From positions 1-35,350 of the forward strand of contig JAJYJO010000018.1 of NCBI GenBank assembly GCA_021789435.1: a DNA stretch of 35,350 nucleotides. The letters are read 5' to 3'. Shown here piece after piece: positions 18,402 through 26,158 of this stretch. Positions within the stretch are counted from its first letter, which is position 1; the number at the start of each line of letters is the position of its first letter. Below the pieces are notes generated by a model. The model was not told where the DNA came from. It saw only the letters and a program-made list of their open reading frames with translations, and searched no databases. The position numbers and the translations under genes are program-made. The stretch is from Chloroflexota bacterium. GTDB taxonomy: Bacteria; Chloroflexota; Limnocylindria; Limnocylindrales; CSP1-4.

Positions 18402-19310
18402 TCAGGCGGCGGGCGCGGCAGGCTGGTGCACGACCAGGACCGAGCAGCGGGCGTGGATCAGGACGTTGCGGGCGACACTGCCCAGGATGAGCCGGGCCAG
18501 CCCCGTCCGGCCCCGGCAGCCGACGACCACCAGGTCGGCCCGGTCCTCGTCGCTCGCCCGGAGCAGCTGGGCCGCCGGGTCGCCCTCTCGCGTCTTCGGC
18601 TCGGCCGGCAGGCCGGCGGCCGACAGCCGCTCGGCGGTCCGCGCAGCCATCGCCGCGTGCATCCGCGAGGTCTCGTCGCGTGCCTCCGAGTAGCTCTCCA
18701 GCATGGGTCCGTAGACGCCGGGCGCGATCCCCGCGTCCCACGGCAGGGCCACGTCCGCCACGCTCACCACGCTGACCGGCAGGCCGCGCCAGACCGGCCA
18801 GGCGGCCAGCAGGTCCACGGCCGCGCCCGCGCCCGCCGAGCCGTCCTCGCCGACCACGATCCGCCGGACCTCGCGCCGCCGGGCGACCAGGACCGGGCAG
18901 GGGGCGTGATCGACGACTTCGGCCGAGGTCGAGCCCAGGAGCATGGCGTCGAGCGTCCCGTGGCCGCGGCTGCCGAGGACGATCAGGTCGGGCCCGAACC
19001 TCCGGGCGTCCTCCACGATCGCACTGGCCGGGCGTCCCCGGATCAGCTCGTGCCGGACCTCGCGTCCGGGGGCCGCGAGACCGGCCGCAGCCGCCTCCAG
19101 GGACCGCTCAAGGTCGCCGGCAATGGCCGCCTCGATCTCCGCGGACTCGATCGGGGTGACGGCCAGCCACGGGACGCCGAAGAGGGCCGGTCCGTGCTCG
19201 AGCACGGCGATGGCCCGGACCAGGGTCCCTTCCGGCCAGTCGGCGGACGCCACCAGGTCACGGGCAACCTCGGAGCAGGACGACCCATCGAAGGCGAGCA
19301 GGATGCGCAT
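18402..19310 (-). CDS. Tandem universal stress protein (two UspA domains)
   Basis: 302 residues holding two UspA domains (about 1-145 and 150-295). Each has the ATP-binding signature: GSRGHGTLDAMLLGSTS in the first and GCRGRTGLARLILGSVARN in the second. Such tandem Usp proteins are frequent in actinobacteria and Chloroflexota and respond to hypoxia or energy stress. ATG 19310 (MRILLAFDGS) is preceded by AGGTG. The longer open frame upstream is Arg/Pro-rich and non-coding in appearance. It converges with acetate kinase (106-bp gap, no clear terminator) and lies 86 bp downstream of the ECF operon in the same direction. Confidence 0.93.
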   Translation of the reverse strand: MRILLAFDGSSCSEVARDLVASADWPEGTLVRAIAVLEHGPALFGVPWLAVTPIESAEIEAAIAGDLERSLEAAAAGLAAPGREVRHELIRGRPASAIVEDARRFGPDLIVLGSRGHGTLDAMLLGSTSAEVVDHAPCPVLVARRREVRRIVVGEDGSAGAGAAVDLLAAWPVWRGLPVSVVSVADVALPWDAGIAPGVYGPMLESYSEARDETSRMHAAMAARTAERLSAAGLPAEPKTREGDPAAQLLRASDEDRADLVVVGCRGRTGLARLILGSVARNVLIHARCSVLVVHQPAAPAA

Positions 19311-19396
19311 CGGGGCACCTCCCGCGCCTATCCTGCGCGCCGCGGCGGGGGGCTGCAACGGCCGGACGGACCGAAGGCGCGAACCTGCGGGATCGC

Positions 19397-21166
19397 CTAC
19401 CGCCCGCGCACCGCCAGGGCCGCGACGAGCGCGGCCTCGGTCGGCGTGGACCCCAGCCCCAGCCGGGCCCCGACGCGGGCCGCCAGGGTCGGCTCCAGGT
19501 AGGTCGAGGCGAGCAGGGGCCACTGCGGCTCGGCGAAGACCTCGCCCGGCGGTCCGTCGAGGACGATCCGGCCGGCGCGCATGACGACGACTCGGGCCGC
19601 CGTCTCGGTGACGAACCGCATGTCGTGGCTCACCGTCACCACGGTCCGACCCTCCGCGGCCAGGGTCGCGACGATGGCCCGGACCCGGGCGACGCCTCTG
19701 GCGTCCTGGCCGGTCGTCGGCTCGTCGAGCACCACGACGGGCGTCCGCATGGCCAGCACGGAGGCGAGCGACAGGAGCTTGCGCCGCGAGTAGCCCAGGT
19801 CGTAGGGGTTGCTGTCCGCCTCGGCCTCCAGGCCAACGGCGGCCAGCGCCTCCGCGACGGCCCGGTCGAGCTCGGCGCCGCTCAGCCCCAGGTTGCGTGG
19901 CCCGAAGGCAACCTCGGAACGGGCGCGGCCCGAGAAGATCTGGCGGTCGGGATTCTGGAAGGCGAGGGCCACCTGCCGCGCGAGCTGGGCGACGTGCAGC
20001 TGGCCCGCGTCACGGCCGCCGACGAGGACGCGGCCGACGGTCGGGCGGAGGAGGCCGTTGAGGTGGCGGACCAGCGTGGACTTGCCGGAGCCGTTCTGGC
20101 CGACGATCGCCAGCCGCTCGCCGCCCGCCACCTGCAGGTCGATCCCGGCCAGGGCACGGGTGCCGTCGGGGTAGTCGAAGACGACGCCCTGGAGGGCCAG
20201 GGCCACGCCCCCAGTTACGCCAGGGGCCGCACCAGGGGCCGCACCCGGGGCCGCGCTCACGGAAGGGCTCCCGCGGCCGTCGTCCCGGCCGTCGTCCCGG
20301 CCGCCCCGACCGCATCGGTCGCCCCGCCCGCCTTCCGCCCGGTCGGCTTCCTCCGCCGTCGCGGCCAGGAGGTCGAGATCGACCGCCAGGCCCGCCGCAT
20401 CCAGCGCCCGCCCCAGGCGGACCGGCGCCGGCGGCTCCACGCCCAGCGACGGGAGGCGCTGGTCGCCGAGGACCGTCGCCGTCGGGCCGGCCAGGACGAG
20501 CCGGCCCCCGTCCAAAACGGCGACCGTGTCGGCCAGCCGGGCCAGCAGCTCGGTCTTGTGCTCCACGATCAGGATCGCCGTCCCGGTCTCGACGGCCAGA
20601 CGGCCCAGGGCTGCCCCGACGAGCCGCGTCCCCCGAGGGTCGAGCTGGCTGGTCGGCTCGTCGAGGACCAGGTGGCCGGGCCGCAGGGCCAGGATCGAGG
20701 CGAGCGCCACGAGCTGGGCCTGGCCGCCCGAGAGCCGCTGCGGGTCGCGGTCGGCCAGGGCGCCGATGCCGAGCACCTCCATCGCCCAGCCGACGCGCTC
20801 GACGATCTCGGCCAGCGGCAGGCCCAGGTTCCGGGGCCCGAAGGCGAGCTCCTCGAAGACGGTCCGCGTCGTGCCGGAGAGCTGCGTCGCCGGGTTCTGG
20901 AAGAGTGCGCCACAACGCTGCGCGAGCTCGTGCGGCCGGAGCGCGGCCGTCTCGCGGCCGTCGACGGTCACGTCTCCGGCCAGGTGGCCCCCGATCGTGG
21001 CCGGGGCGAGCCCGCTCGCCACCAGGCAGAGGGTGGACTTGCCGGATTCGTTGGCCCCCACCAGGCCGACCACGCGACCCGCCTCGATCTCGAGGTCGAT
21101 CCCCTCCAGGGCGGGCCGGCCGGCGCCCGCGTAGCGGTAGCTCGCCCCGGCCAGGCGGATCGTCAC
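19397..21166 (-). CDS. ECF transporter ATPase, fused EcfA-EcfA' protein
   Basis: 589 residues with two ABC domains in one chain, the energising part of an energy-coupling-factor vitamin or nutrient importer. Domain 1 (about 1-235) has P-loop GANESGKST (37-45), signature LSGGQAQ (near 144) and Walker B LVLDEPTSQLDP. Domain 2 (about 315-560) has P-loop GQNGSGKST, Q-loop FQNPDRQIFS and Walker B VVLDEPTTGQD, but its signature reads LGYSRRK instead of LSGGQ. The two ATP sites should therefore be unequal. The linker is low-complexity, Asp/Gly/Arg then Ala/Pro/Gly-rich, and is encoded by 12-bp DNA repeats. Start GTG 21166 overlaps the EcfT stop (GTGA). Third gene of the transporter set after S and T. 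Confidence 0.93.
   Translation of the reverse strand: MTIRLAGASYRYAGAGRPALEGIDLEIEAGRVVGLVGANESGKSTLCLVASGLAPATIGGHLAGDVTVDGRETAALRPHELAQRCGALFQNPATQLSGTTRTVFEELAFGPRNLGLPLAEIVERVGWAMEVLGIGALADRDPQRLSGGQAQLVALASILALRPGHLVLDEPTSQLDPRGTRLVGAALGRLAVETGTAILIVEHKTELLARLADTVAVLDGGRLVLAGPTATVLGDQRLPSLGVEPPAPVRLGRALDAAGLAVDLDLLAATAEEADRAEGGRGDRCGRGGRDDGRDDGRGSPSVSAAPGAAPGAAPGVTGGVALALQGVVFDYPDGTRALAGIDLQVAGGERLAIVGQNGSGKSTLVRHLNGLLRPTVGRVLVGGRDAGQLHVAQLARQVALAFQNPDRQIFSGRARSEVAFGPRNLGLSGAELDRAVAEALAAVGLEAEADSNPYDLGYSRRKLLSLASVLAMRTPVVVLDEPTTGQDARGVARVRAIVATLAAEGRTVVTVSHDMRFVTETAARVVVMRAGRIVLDGPPGEVFAEPQWPLLASTYLEPTLAARVGARLGLGSTPTEAALVAALAVRGR
20220..20298. repeat. 12-bp minisatellite repeats in the EcfA linker
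   Basis: Two different 12-bp units repeat in frame. CCAGGGGCCGCA occurs about three times at 20220-20255, encoding an Ala-Pro-Gly-Ala unit on the minus strand. GGCCGTCGTCCC occurs twice at 20275-20298, encoding Asp-Asp-Gly-Arg. They form the hinge between the two ATPase domains and can change length without shifting frame. Confidence 0.75.
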
Positions 21167-21993
21167 GGCAGGACCCCCGCCGCGCCGGCGAGGTGGGCGG
21201 CGACCAGCGCCGCGACCAGGACCAGGCAGGCCCAGCGGAGCCGGCGCTGGGCGGCGCTGTCCGGGGGGATGCGCAGCGGGGTGCGGCGGCCCGGTGCCGT
21301 GAAGCCCCGCGCCTCGAGCGCGACGGTCCGTTCCTCGACGTCGGTCAGCGCCCCGAAGATGAGCGGCGCGGCCAGCGGGACGACGCCGCGGGCCCGGCGC
21401 CAGAAGCGGCCCTCCGTGTCGAGCCCGCGGGCCCGCTGGGCGTCGACGATCTCCGCGGCCCGCTCGACCGTCCGCGGCACCGTCTGGAGGGTGGAGCCGA
21501 CGATGAAGACCGGGCGGCGACCCAGCCCCCGTCGCTCCAGGTCGGCCAACAGGTCGTCGATCTCGGTGGTCAGGTAGACGAGGGCCAGGGCCAGCGACAT
21601 CGCCATCAGGCGGAGCGCGGTCTGGAACCCGAAGAGGAGGCCGCTCCAGGTCGGTGCGATCGGCCCCACTCGCACGATGGCGTCGTGGGCCCCCGGCAGG
21701 AGGAAGGTGTTGACGAGCAGGATCGAGCCGATCACCGGCAGCGCCACCGCCGCGACCAGGGCCAGGCGGCGCACGGCCCGGGCGGCGGCGGCCGCCCCGA
21801 CGACGGCGGCCAGGACGAGCAGCGGGCCGAGCCAGGTGCCCGCCAGGAAGGCCACGACGACCTCGCCGAGGGCCAGGACGAGCTTGGTGGTCGGGTTCAG
21901 CGAGCGGTAGCCGCCGCCCGCCGGGCGAAGGAGGTAGTCGGGCAGCGAGCCGCCGGAGGCCTCCCGTCCGGGCCCCGCCGTCGGCAGGCTCAC
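21163..21993 (-). CDS. ecfT: ECF transporter transmembrane component (EcfT)
   Basis: 276 residues. Several hydrophobic helices (LVLALGEVVVAFLAGTWLG, LLVLAAVVGAAAAA, VAAVALPVIGSILLVN, ALRLMAMSLALALVYLTT) precede a cytoplasmic coupling region. That region has the two Ala-Arg-Gly signatures of EcfT, DAQRARGLD and LEARGFTAP, which contact the ATPases. A final helix follows (WACLVLVAALVAAHLAG). The start GTG 21993 lies 13 nt after the S-component stop; the longer upstream frame is antisense-like and overlaps that gene. The start overlaps nothing, and its stop overlaps the ATPase start by 4 bp. Confidence 0.9.
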   Translation of the reverse strand: MSLPTAGPGREASGGSLPDYLLRPAGGGYRSLNPTTKLVLALGEVVVAFLAGTWLGPLLVLAAVVGAAAAARAVRRLALVAAVALPVIGSILLVNTFLLPGAHDAIVRVGPIAPTWSGLLFGFQTALRLMAMSLALALVYLTTEIDDLLADLERRGLGRRPVFIVGSTLQTVPRTVERAAEIVDAQRARGLDTEGRFWRRARGVVPLAAPLIFGALTDVEERTVALEARGFTAPGRRTPLRIPPDSAAQRRLRWACLVLVAALVAAHLAGAAGVLP

Positions 21994-22006
21994 CCGGCCT
22001 CGGCGG

Positions 22007-22855
22007 TCATCCGGCCTCGGAGCCCAGCGCCCGCTCGCCGTTGGGGAAGCGGGCGACGAACCGCCGCGACAGGCTGGTGATGATGAAGAAGACCACGAAG
22101 CTGGTGACCATCTTGTCGAGCGGGTCCGACAGGAGGCCCTGCTTGAGGGTCGCGGTGTAGAGGCTGTCACCGGCGGCCCGGAAGGCGGCCACCAGGGCAT
22201 CCGTGCCGCTCCCGGTGACCCCGCCGTAGACGAAGGCCGCGATCGGCGCCGACACGACGGCCGCCACGATCCCCGTCACCAGCCCGGCCCCGATGGCGAA
22301 GACCGCCCCCACGTCACGGCGGAGGAAGAGCGCCCAGGCGATCAGCACGACGAAGGCGACCATCACCAGGGCGAAAAAGAGGCGCGACTGGTCGAAGGCG
22401 CTCGGGTCGAAGCCGGTGATGTCCTGGAAATTGGTCGGGCTGGCGTAGGCCCGGCCGTAGGTATAGAGGGCGAGCGCGCCTACCAGGACGACCGCGACCA
22501 GTGCCGCGACCGAGGAGCGGGCCTGGTCGCCCTTGCGATCGCGGAAGAGGCCGAGGTAGCCCCACACGCCGGCCAGCAGTCCGATGCAGGCGGCGGTGAT
22601 GGCGAAGGGGCCGATGGTCGACGAGCCGATCGGCGCCGGCAGCAGGTAGCCCCAGATCAGGTTGGCCAGGGCGCCGGTCACCATCCCCGCCAGCGGCCCG
22701 GCCAGGACCCCGACCAGGATCGTGCCGATCGAATCGAGGTAGATCGGCAGGTGGAGCGCCTGCTGGACCGTCGCCCCGAGGACGATGTCGATCGCGATGG
22801 CGACCGGGATCAACGCGATGACCCGCGTGCTGAACTGCCGCGACACCCAATCCAT
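22007..22855 (-). CDS. ECF transporter substrate-binding S component, probably for nucleosides or their bases
   Basis: 282 residues, strongly hydrophobic, with about seven membrane segments. The N-terminal motif IYLDSIGTILVGVLAGPLAG, followed by GALANLIWGYLLP, is typical of a group of ECF S components annotated without known substrate. ATG 22855 is preceded by AGGAGG (10 nt spacing). It lies 67 bp after a nucleoside hydrolase gene and immediately before EcfT and EcfA, so this is a dedicated (group I-like) ECF transporter. The hydrolase makes nucleosides, nucleobases or ribose the best substrate guess, by neighbourhood only. No riboswitch-like structure is seen before it. Confidence 0.85.
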   Translation of the reverse strand: MDWVSRQFSTRVIALIPVAIAIDIVLGATVQQALHLPIYLDSIGTILVGVLAGPLAGMVTGALANLIWGYLLPAPIGSSTIGPFAITAACIGLLAGVWGYLGLFRDRKGDQARSSVAALVAVVLVGALALYTYGRAYASPTNFQDITGFDPSAFDQSRLFFALVMVAFVVLIAWALFLRRDVGAVFAIGAGLVTGIVAAVVSAPIAAFVYGGVTGSGTDALVAAFRAAGDSLYTATLKQGLLSDPLDKMVTSFVVFFIITSLSRRFVARFPNGERALGSEAG

Positions 22856-22922
22856 GCCCTGCGATCCTCCTCCACCGGCGCCGGCGGTACGGGGTGTCCC
22901 CCCGCCCGATCCGCGCCGCCGC

Positions 22923-24002
22923 TCAGCTTGACACGGCGGCGCGGTCCGCCGCCAGCCCTCCCACCCGCTCGACGAAACGCTCGAAGAAGGCCGCGCCGTC
23001 CACCTCGACCCCAACGTCGAGATTGGCCGGCCGCTGCCAGGTCCGCCGCCAGTCGGCCACGGTCTCGCCGGTCGTGAGCGTACCGCCGAGCTCGACGTCG
23101 ACGGCCAGCGGCTCGCTCCGGACGAGGGCCGGATCGAGGGCCGCGGCGAGGGCCAGCGGGTCGTGGACGAACGCGCCGTAGAAGCCGTCGTTGCGGCTGT
23201 GGAACTCCATGTAGAAGCGAAGCGCGTCGGTGAGGTAGCGCACGACCGGGTTGGCGGGGGCGGGGGCCGCCGCCGAGCGGACCCGCGCCTCGGCCGCGGC
23301 CGGGTCATCGCCGGCCCGCCCGGCGAGGGCGGCCAGGTGGCGTGGCAGCATCTTCGCCCGCTCGGTCACGTCGAGGCCCAGGGCCAGCGGCCGGCCCGCC
23401 AGCCCGGCCGCCTCGCGGGCCGCGACGACCTCCGGCGCGCCGAAGGCCGTGAAGACGATCCGGGCGGCCTCGGGGTCCACGGTCACGTTCCACTCGGTCG
23501 TCGGGGCGGTGTTGCCGGCGGAGCGGTAGCTGCCGCCCATCAGCACCAGCCGGCGAAGGAGGCGGGGAAGCTCCGGCTCGCGCAGGACCGCCACGGCCAG
23601 GTTCGTCAGGGGGCCGATCGTCACGAGCGTCACGGCCCCCGGCCGGCGCCGCGCCTCCGCGACGATCAGGTCTGCGGCGTGGCGGGCGGAGAGCGGCGCG
23701 CGGGCCGGGGGCAGCTCGGCCCAGCCGATCCCGCGCAGGCCGTGCGTCTCCGGCGTCGTCCGGAGCGGCCGGACCAGCGGTACCTCCCGGCCCAGCGCCA
23801 CCTCCACGTCCTCGCGCCCGGCCAGCGCCAGGACGGCGCGGGTATTCTCCGCCACCTGCCGCGCGTCGACGTTGCCCGCCACGCAGGTGGCCGCGACCAG
23901 CTCGACCTCGGGGGAGGCGGCGGCGTAGAGCAGGGCCAGGCTGTCGTCGATGCCGGTGTCGCAGTCGACGACCAGGGGAACCCGGGTGGCCGCAGTGCTC
24001 AT
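22923..24002 (-). CDS. Inosine/uridine-preferring nucleoside hydrolase
   Basis: 359 residues. The N-terminal calcium and catalytic motif DCDTGIDD (residues 13-20) is intact. VTIGPLTNLAVAVL and LMGGSYRSAGN follow the family pattern, and the C-terminal Asp ligand is in AFVHDPLALA. It hydrolyses the N-glycosidic bond of nucleosides to base and ribose. Start ATG 24002 (MSTAATRVPLVVDCD) was preferred over an in-frame ATG 22 codons upstream because the extra residues are Gly/Arg filler. It heads the minus-strand ECF operon and faces purE across a 434-bp control region, so it may process the imported compound. Confidence 0.93.
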   Translation of the reverse strand: MSTAATRVPLVVDCDTGIDDSLALLYAAASPEVELVAATCVAGNVDARQVAENTRAVLALAGREDVEVALGREVPLVRPLRTTPETHGLRGIGWAELPPARAPLSARHAADLIVAEARRRPGAVTLVTIGPLTNLAVAVLREPELPRLLRRLVLMGGSYRSAGNTAPTTEWNVTVDPEAARIVFTAFGAPEVVAAREAAGLAGRPLALGLDVTERAKMLPRHLAALAGRAGDDPAAAEARVRSAAAPAPANPVVRYLTDALRFYMEFHSRNDGFYGAFVHDPLALAAALDPALVRSEPLAVDVELGGTLTTGETVADWRRTWQRPANLDVGVEVDGAAFFERFVERVGGLAADRAAVSS

Positions 24003-24138
24003 CGGGCCGATCCTAGCCGACCCGCCGCGCGGCTCGCCAGCGTCCCGGCCCCCGCCGCGAGTGGTCACCGGAAACGGCCCCCGCTCCGCCGGGCATGGCC
24101 CACGCGCTCCAGGCCCGTCCGGCCGGGGTGGTGGAGCG

Positions 24139-24156
24139 TATGCGGATCACCGCATG
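24139..24156 (+). promoter_or_regulatory. Operator-like palindrome A (ATGCGG-ATCA-CCGCAT)
   Basis: Arms ATGCGG (24140-24145) and CCGCAT (24150-24155) are perfect around a 4-nt centre ATCA. It is the exact reverse complement, over 16 bp, of the copy at 24269-24284. Size and symmetry fit a homodimeric regulator site near the start of the nucleoside hydrolase operon (137 bp from its ATG). Confidence 0.65.
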
Positions 24157-24172
24157 ACAGTTTCCCACGGGC

Positions 24173-24211
24173 GCGAGCCGCGGATGCGAGCCGCGGATGC
24201 GAGCCGCGGAT
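24173..24211 (+). repeat. Three perfect 13-bp tandem repeats
   Basis: The unit GCGAGCCGCGGAT is repeated three times without mismatch, and a diverged fourth copy follows. Each junction recreates ATGCGA, one base away from the ATGCGG half-site of the flanking palindromes. At 13 bp the spacing is more than one helical turn. Too short and too close to be a CRISPR array. Confidence 0.8.
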
Positions 24212-24267
24212 GCGCACGGCCGGATCTGCCGGTCCCGGGCGAGCCACCATCCGGGGATCGCAGCGGA

Positions 24268-24285
24268 TATGCGGTGATCCGCATA
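24268..24285 (+). promoter_or_regulatory. Operator-like palindrome B (TATGCGG-TGAT-CCGCATA)
   Basis: Perfect 7-bp arms TATGCGG and CCGCATA around TGAT. It is copy A in reverse orientation, 17 of 18 bases matching. It lies about 80 bp upstream of the TAGGAT hexamer facing purE, so the pair of sites could serve both divergent units. Confidence 0.7.
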
Positions 24286-24436
24286 ACCGTGGTCGGGCCC
24301 CACCGGGCATTGGGGCCGTGGCCCGGCCGGCGGTGGTCGGCGTCTGCGGGGGGTCGCCGAGCATGTAGGATCCCACCGGGGCGACGGCCTGGGTGATCCG
24401 GCGATCCGGCCGCATGGAGCGCGAAGGAGGTACCGA

Positions 24437-24934
24437 GTGGGCGAGCAGGGGGCCGGCCGGCCGAGGGTCGGGATCGTCGTCGGCAGCCGCTCCGACCTGC
24501 CGACCATGGAGAAGGCCCAGGCCGTCCTGGCCGGGCTGGGGATCGAATCGGAGGTACGCGTCATCTCCGCCCATCGCGCCCCGGCGCTGCTGACGGAGTA
24601 TGCGGCCGCGGCAGCGGGCCGCGGCCTGGAGGTCCTGATCGCGGCAGCCGGCCTGGCCGCCCACCTGCCGGGGGTGCTGGCCGCCCAGACGACTCTGCCG
24701 GTGGTCGGCGTGCCGATGTCGGGCCAGCTGCTGGGTGGCCTCGACGCCCTGCTCTCGATCGTCCAGATGCCACCGGGCGTGCCCGTGGCGACGGTCGGCA
24801 TCGGTAACGCGGAGAACGCCGCCCTGCTGGCGGCCCAGGTCATCGCCCTCTCCGACCCCGCGGTGCGCGAGCGTTTCGTGGCGGATCGCGCGGCCCGCAC
24901 GCGGAAGATCCTGGACGACCCGACCAACCGGTAG
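24437..24934 (+). CDS. purE: PurE, N5-carboxyaminoimidazole ribonucleotide mutase
   Basis: 165 residues, normal class I PurE size. PurE interconverts N5-CAIR and CAIR in purine synthesis. GSRSDLPTM and the catalytic-His motif SAHRAP are present. The next conserved loop reads AAAGLAAHLPGVLAAQT, where the commonest form is GAGGAAHLPGM. SIVQMPPGVPVATVGIG and ENAALLAAQ complete the match. Start GTG 24437 has a strong AAGGAGG at 24424-24430. purK is not adjacent. Its neighbour across the control region is the nucleoside hydrolase/ECF operon, so de novo synthesis and nucleoside salvage may be co-regulated. Confidence 0.93.
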   Translation: MGEQGAGRPRVGIVVGSRSDLPTMEKAQAVLAGLGIESEVRVISAHRAPALLTEYAAAAAGRGLEVLIAAAGLAAHLPGVLAAQTTLPVVGVPMSGQLLGGLDALLSIVQMPPGVPVATVGIGNAENAALLAAQVIALSDPAVRERFVADRAARTRKILDDPTNR

Positions 24935-24989
24935 CGGCGTACCGGGTGCGACCGGCGACCCGCCGACGGCCGCCAGGGGGCCTCCGGCG

Positions 24990-24995
24990 TACACT
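24990..24995 (+). promoter_or_regulatory. -10 hexamer before the membrane protein at 25003, leaderless-type
   Basis: TACACT is followed by 7 nt and then ATG 25003, nearly the same string as before sufU (TACACTCG...CCATGGACGA in both). No Shine-Dalgarno sequence is present. Confidence 0.5.
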
Positions 24996-25002
24996 CGGCT
25001 CC

Positions 25003-25416
25003 ATGGACGACGAACGCTGGCTGCCGGGGATGCCGGTCCTCGACCGGCAGGCCGGTCCGCCCGGATCGTCCGCCCGACCCCAGCCGCCGCGCTCCGTCCC
25101 GGAGACCCGGCCGACTCCCCTGCAGCGCCACTACATCACCCTCTCGGCGATCGGGCTCGTCTGCGGCGCGGTCGCCATCACGGCGCTGGAGGCCGGCGCC
25201 GGGCTCGGCAGCCCGCTGGTCAGACTGTGCGTCCTGGTCGGCGCTCCGCTGCTGGCCGCCACCACTGTCGACAACCTCCTCCGCGTCTGGCGCGCTGCCC
25301 GGGCCTGGCTGCCGGTCGACCGGGGGCGCGGCCTCTTCCGGCTGGCCTGGACGGCTGCCGACGCGATCGTGCTCCTCCTCCTCGCGGCCGCAGTCTGGCT
25401 GGTCGTGACCGGATGA
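25003..25416 (+). CDS. Small membrane protein, unknown function
   Basis: 137 residues. A soluble, Pro-rich N-terminus of about 40 residues is followed by three hydrophobic segments (YITLSAIGLVCGAVAITALEAG, LVRLCVLVGAPLLAATTV, ADAIVLLLLAAAVWLVV). A basic loop (RVWRAARAWLPVDRGRG) lies between the second and third. The start ATG 25003 follows directly on TACACT. It overlaps the Nudix gene by 4 bp (ATGA), so the two are translationally coupled. I recognise no family. Confidence 0.7.
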   Translation: MDDERWLPGMPVLDRQAGPPGSSARPQPPRSVPETRPTPLQRHYITLSAIGLVCGAVAITALEAGAGLGSPLVRLCVLVGAPLLAATTVDNLLRVWRAARAWLPVDRGRGLFRLAWTAADAIVLLLLAAAVWLVVTG

Positions 25417-26042
25417 CCGCCCGCCGCGGCCGGCCGCCGGAGCCCTCCGGCGAGCCGGCCGACCCGGCGCGCGGGCGTTCGATCCGGCCGACGCGCGGCG
25501 GAGTCCCGGAGTGGCTGGCCGCCACCCTGAACTTCTGCTCCCGCTGTGGCGGGCCGCTCACCTTCGGACCGCTGGCGGGCGAAGACCGGGAGCGCCTGGC
25601 CTGCGCCGCCTGCGGCTTCGTCGCCTACGTCAACCCGAAGCTCGTCGTGACGGCCCTGCCGGTCACGGAGGCCGGCGAGGTCGTGCTGCTGCGCCGCGGC
25701 ATCCCCCCGGCCTACGGGGCGTGGGCCCAGCCCGGCGGCTTCATGGAGATCGACGAGACGGTCCACGCCGCCGCGATCCGCGAGACCTTTGAGGAGACCG
25801 GCCTGCTGATCGAGCCGGGCGAGATCGTCGGCATCTACACACGCCCCGAGGCGGCGGTCGTGGTGGTCGCCTTCGAGGCCCGGATCGTGGGCGGCACCGC
25901 GACGGTGACGCCGGAGGCGCTGGAGATCCGGACCTTCGCGCCGCCCGACATCCCGTGGGAAGAGATCGCGTTCACCACGAGCACCTGGGCGCTGCGCGAC
26001 TGGGTCCGCCGCGTCCGGCCCGATCTCCGCCCGGGCGACTGA
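25413..26042 (+). CDS. Zinc-ribbon Nudix hydrolase (NudC/ADP-ribose pyrophosphatase-like)
   Basis: 209 residues. After a Pro/Arg-rich lead comes a four-Cys zinc ribbon (CSRCGGPL ... CAACGF), then the Nudix domain. The box is complete: G-x5-E-x7-REx-x-EE-x-G, reading GGFMEIDETV..., IRETFEETG. Members with this ribbon hydrolyse NADH, NAD-capped RNA, ADP-ribose or similar nucleoside diphosphates. The C-terminal SQPWPFPxS motif of true NudC is not seen, so ADP-ribose or another NDP-X is as likely. ATG 25413 overlaps the previous stop. Confidence 0.88.
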   Translation: MTARRGRPPEPSGEPADPARGRSIRPTRGGVPEWLAATLNFCSRCGGPLTFGPLAGEDRERLACAACGFVAYVNPKLVVTALPVTEAGEVVLLRRGIPPAYGAWAQPGGFMEIDETVHAAAIRETFEETGLLIEPGEIVGIYTRPEAAVVVVAFEARIVGGTATVTPEALEIRTFAPPDIPWEEIAFTTSTWALRDWVRRVRPDLRPGD

Positions 26043-26158
26043 CCGCCGGCCGAGATCCTCGCCGCCCGGCCCCGGCCGGGGCGCGCAACCGCCCGTGCCG
26101 GGAACCGGCGGAACCGCCGGGCAGCGCTTGCCGCCTCCCCGAATCGGCTGGCAGTCTT

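Larger units (their letters stand above)
24003..24436. other. Control region between divergent nucleoside-hydrolase/ECF operon and purE
   Basis: This 434-bp stretch has no credible gene. It contains two mirrored palindromes (24139-24156 and 24268-24285) and three tandem 13-bp repeats between them (24173-24211). A -10-like TAGGAT at 24366-24371 reads toward purE, and AAGGAGG lies at 24424-24430 before the purE start. The palindromes are listed separately. Long open frames crossing this region on the minus strand are antisense noise. Confidence 0.6.

Noticed and set aside
22856-22922. Riboswitch before the ECF S component
   Set aside because: The gap is only 67 bp, shows a good Shine-Dalgarno sequence and no recognisable aptamer pattern.
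24173-24211. Possible CRISPR array
   Set aside because: Three 13-bp units directly abut with no spacers, and no cas gene is present.
24013-25131. Minus-strand frames of 309-372 residues across the control region and purE
   Set aside because: They cover tandem repeats and palindromes and are antisense to purE; composition is filler-like.
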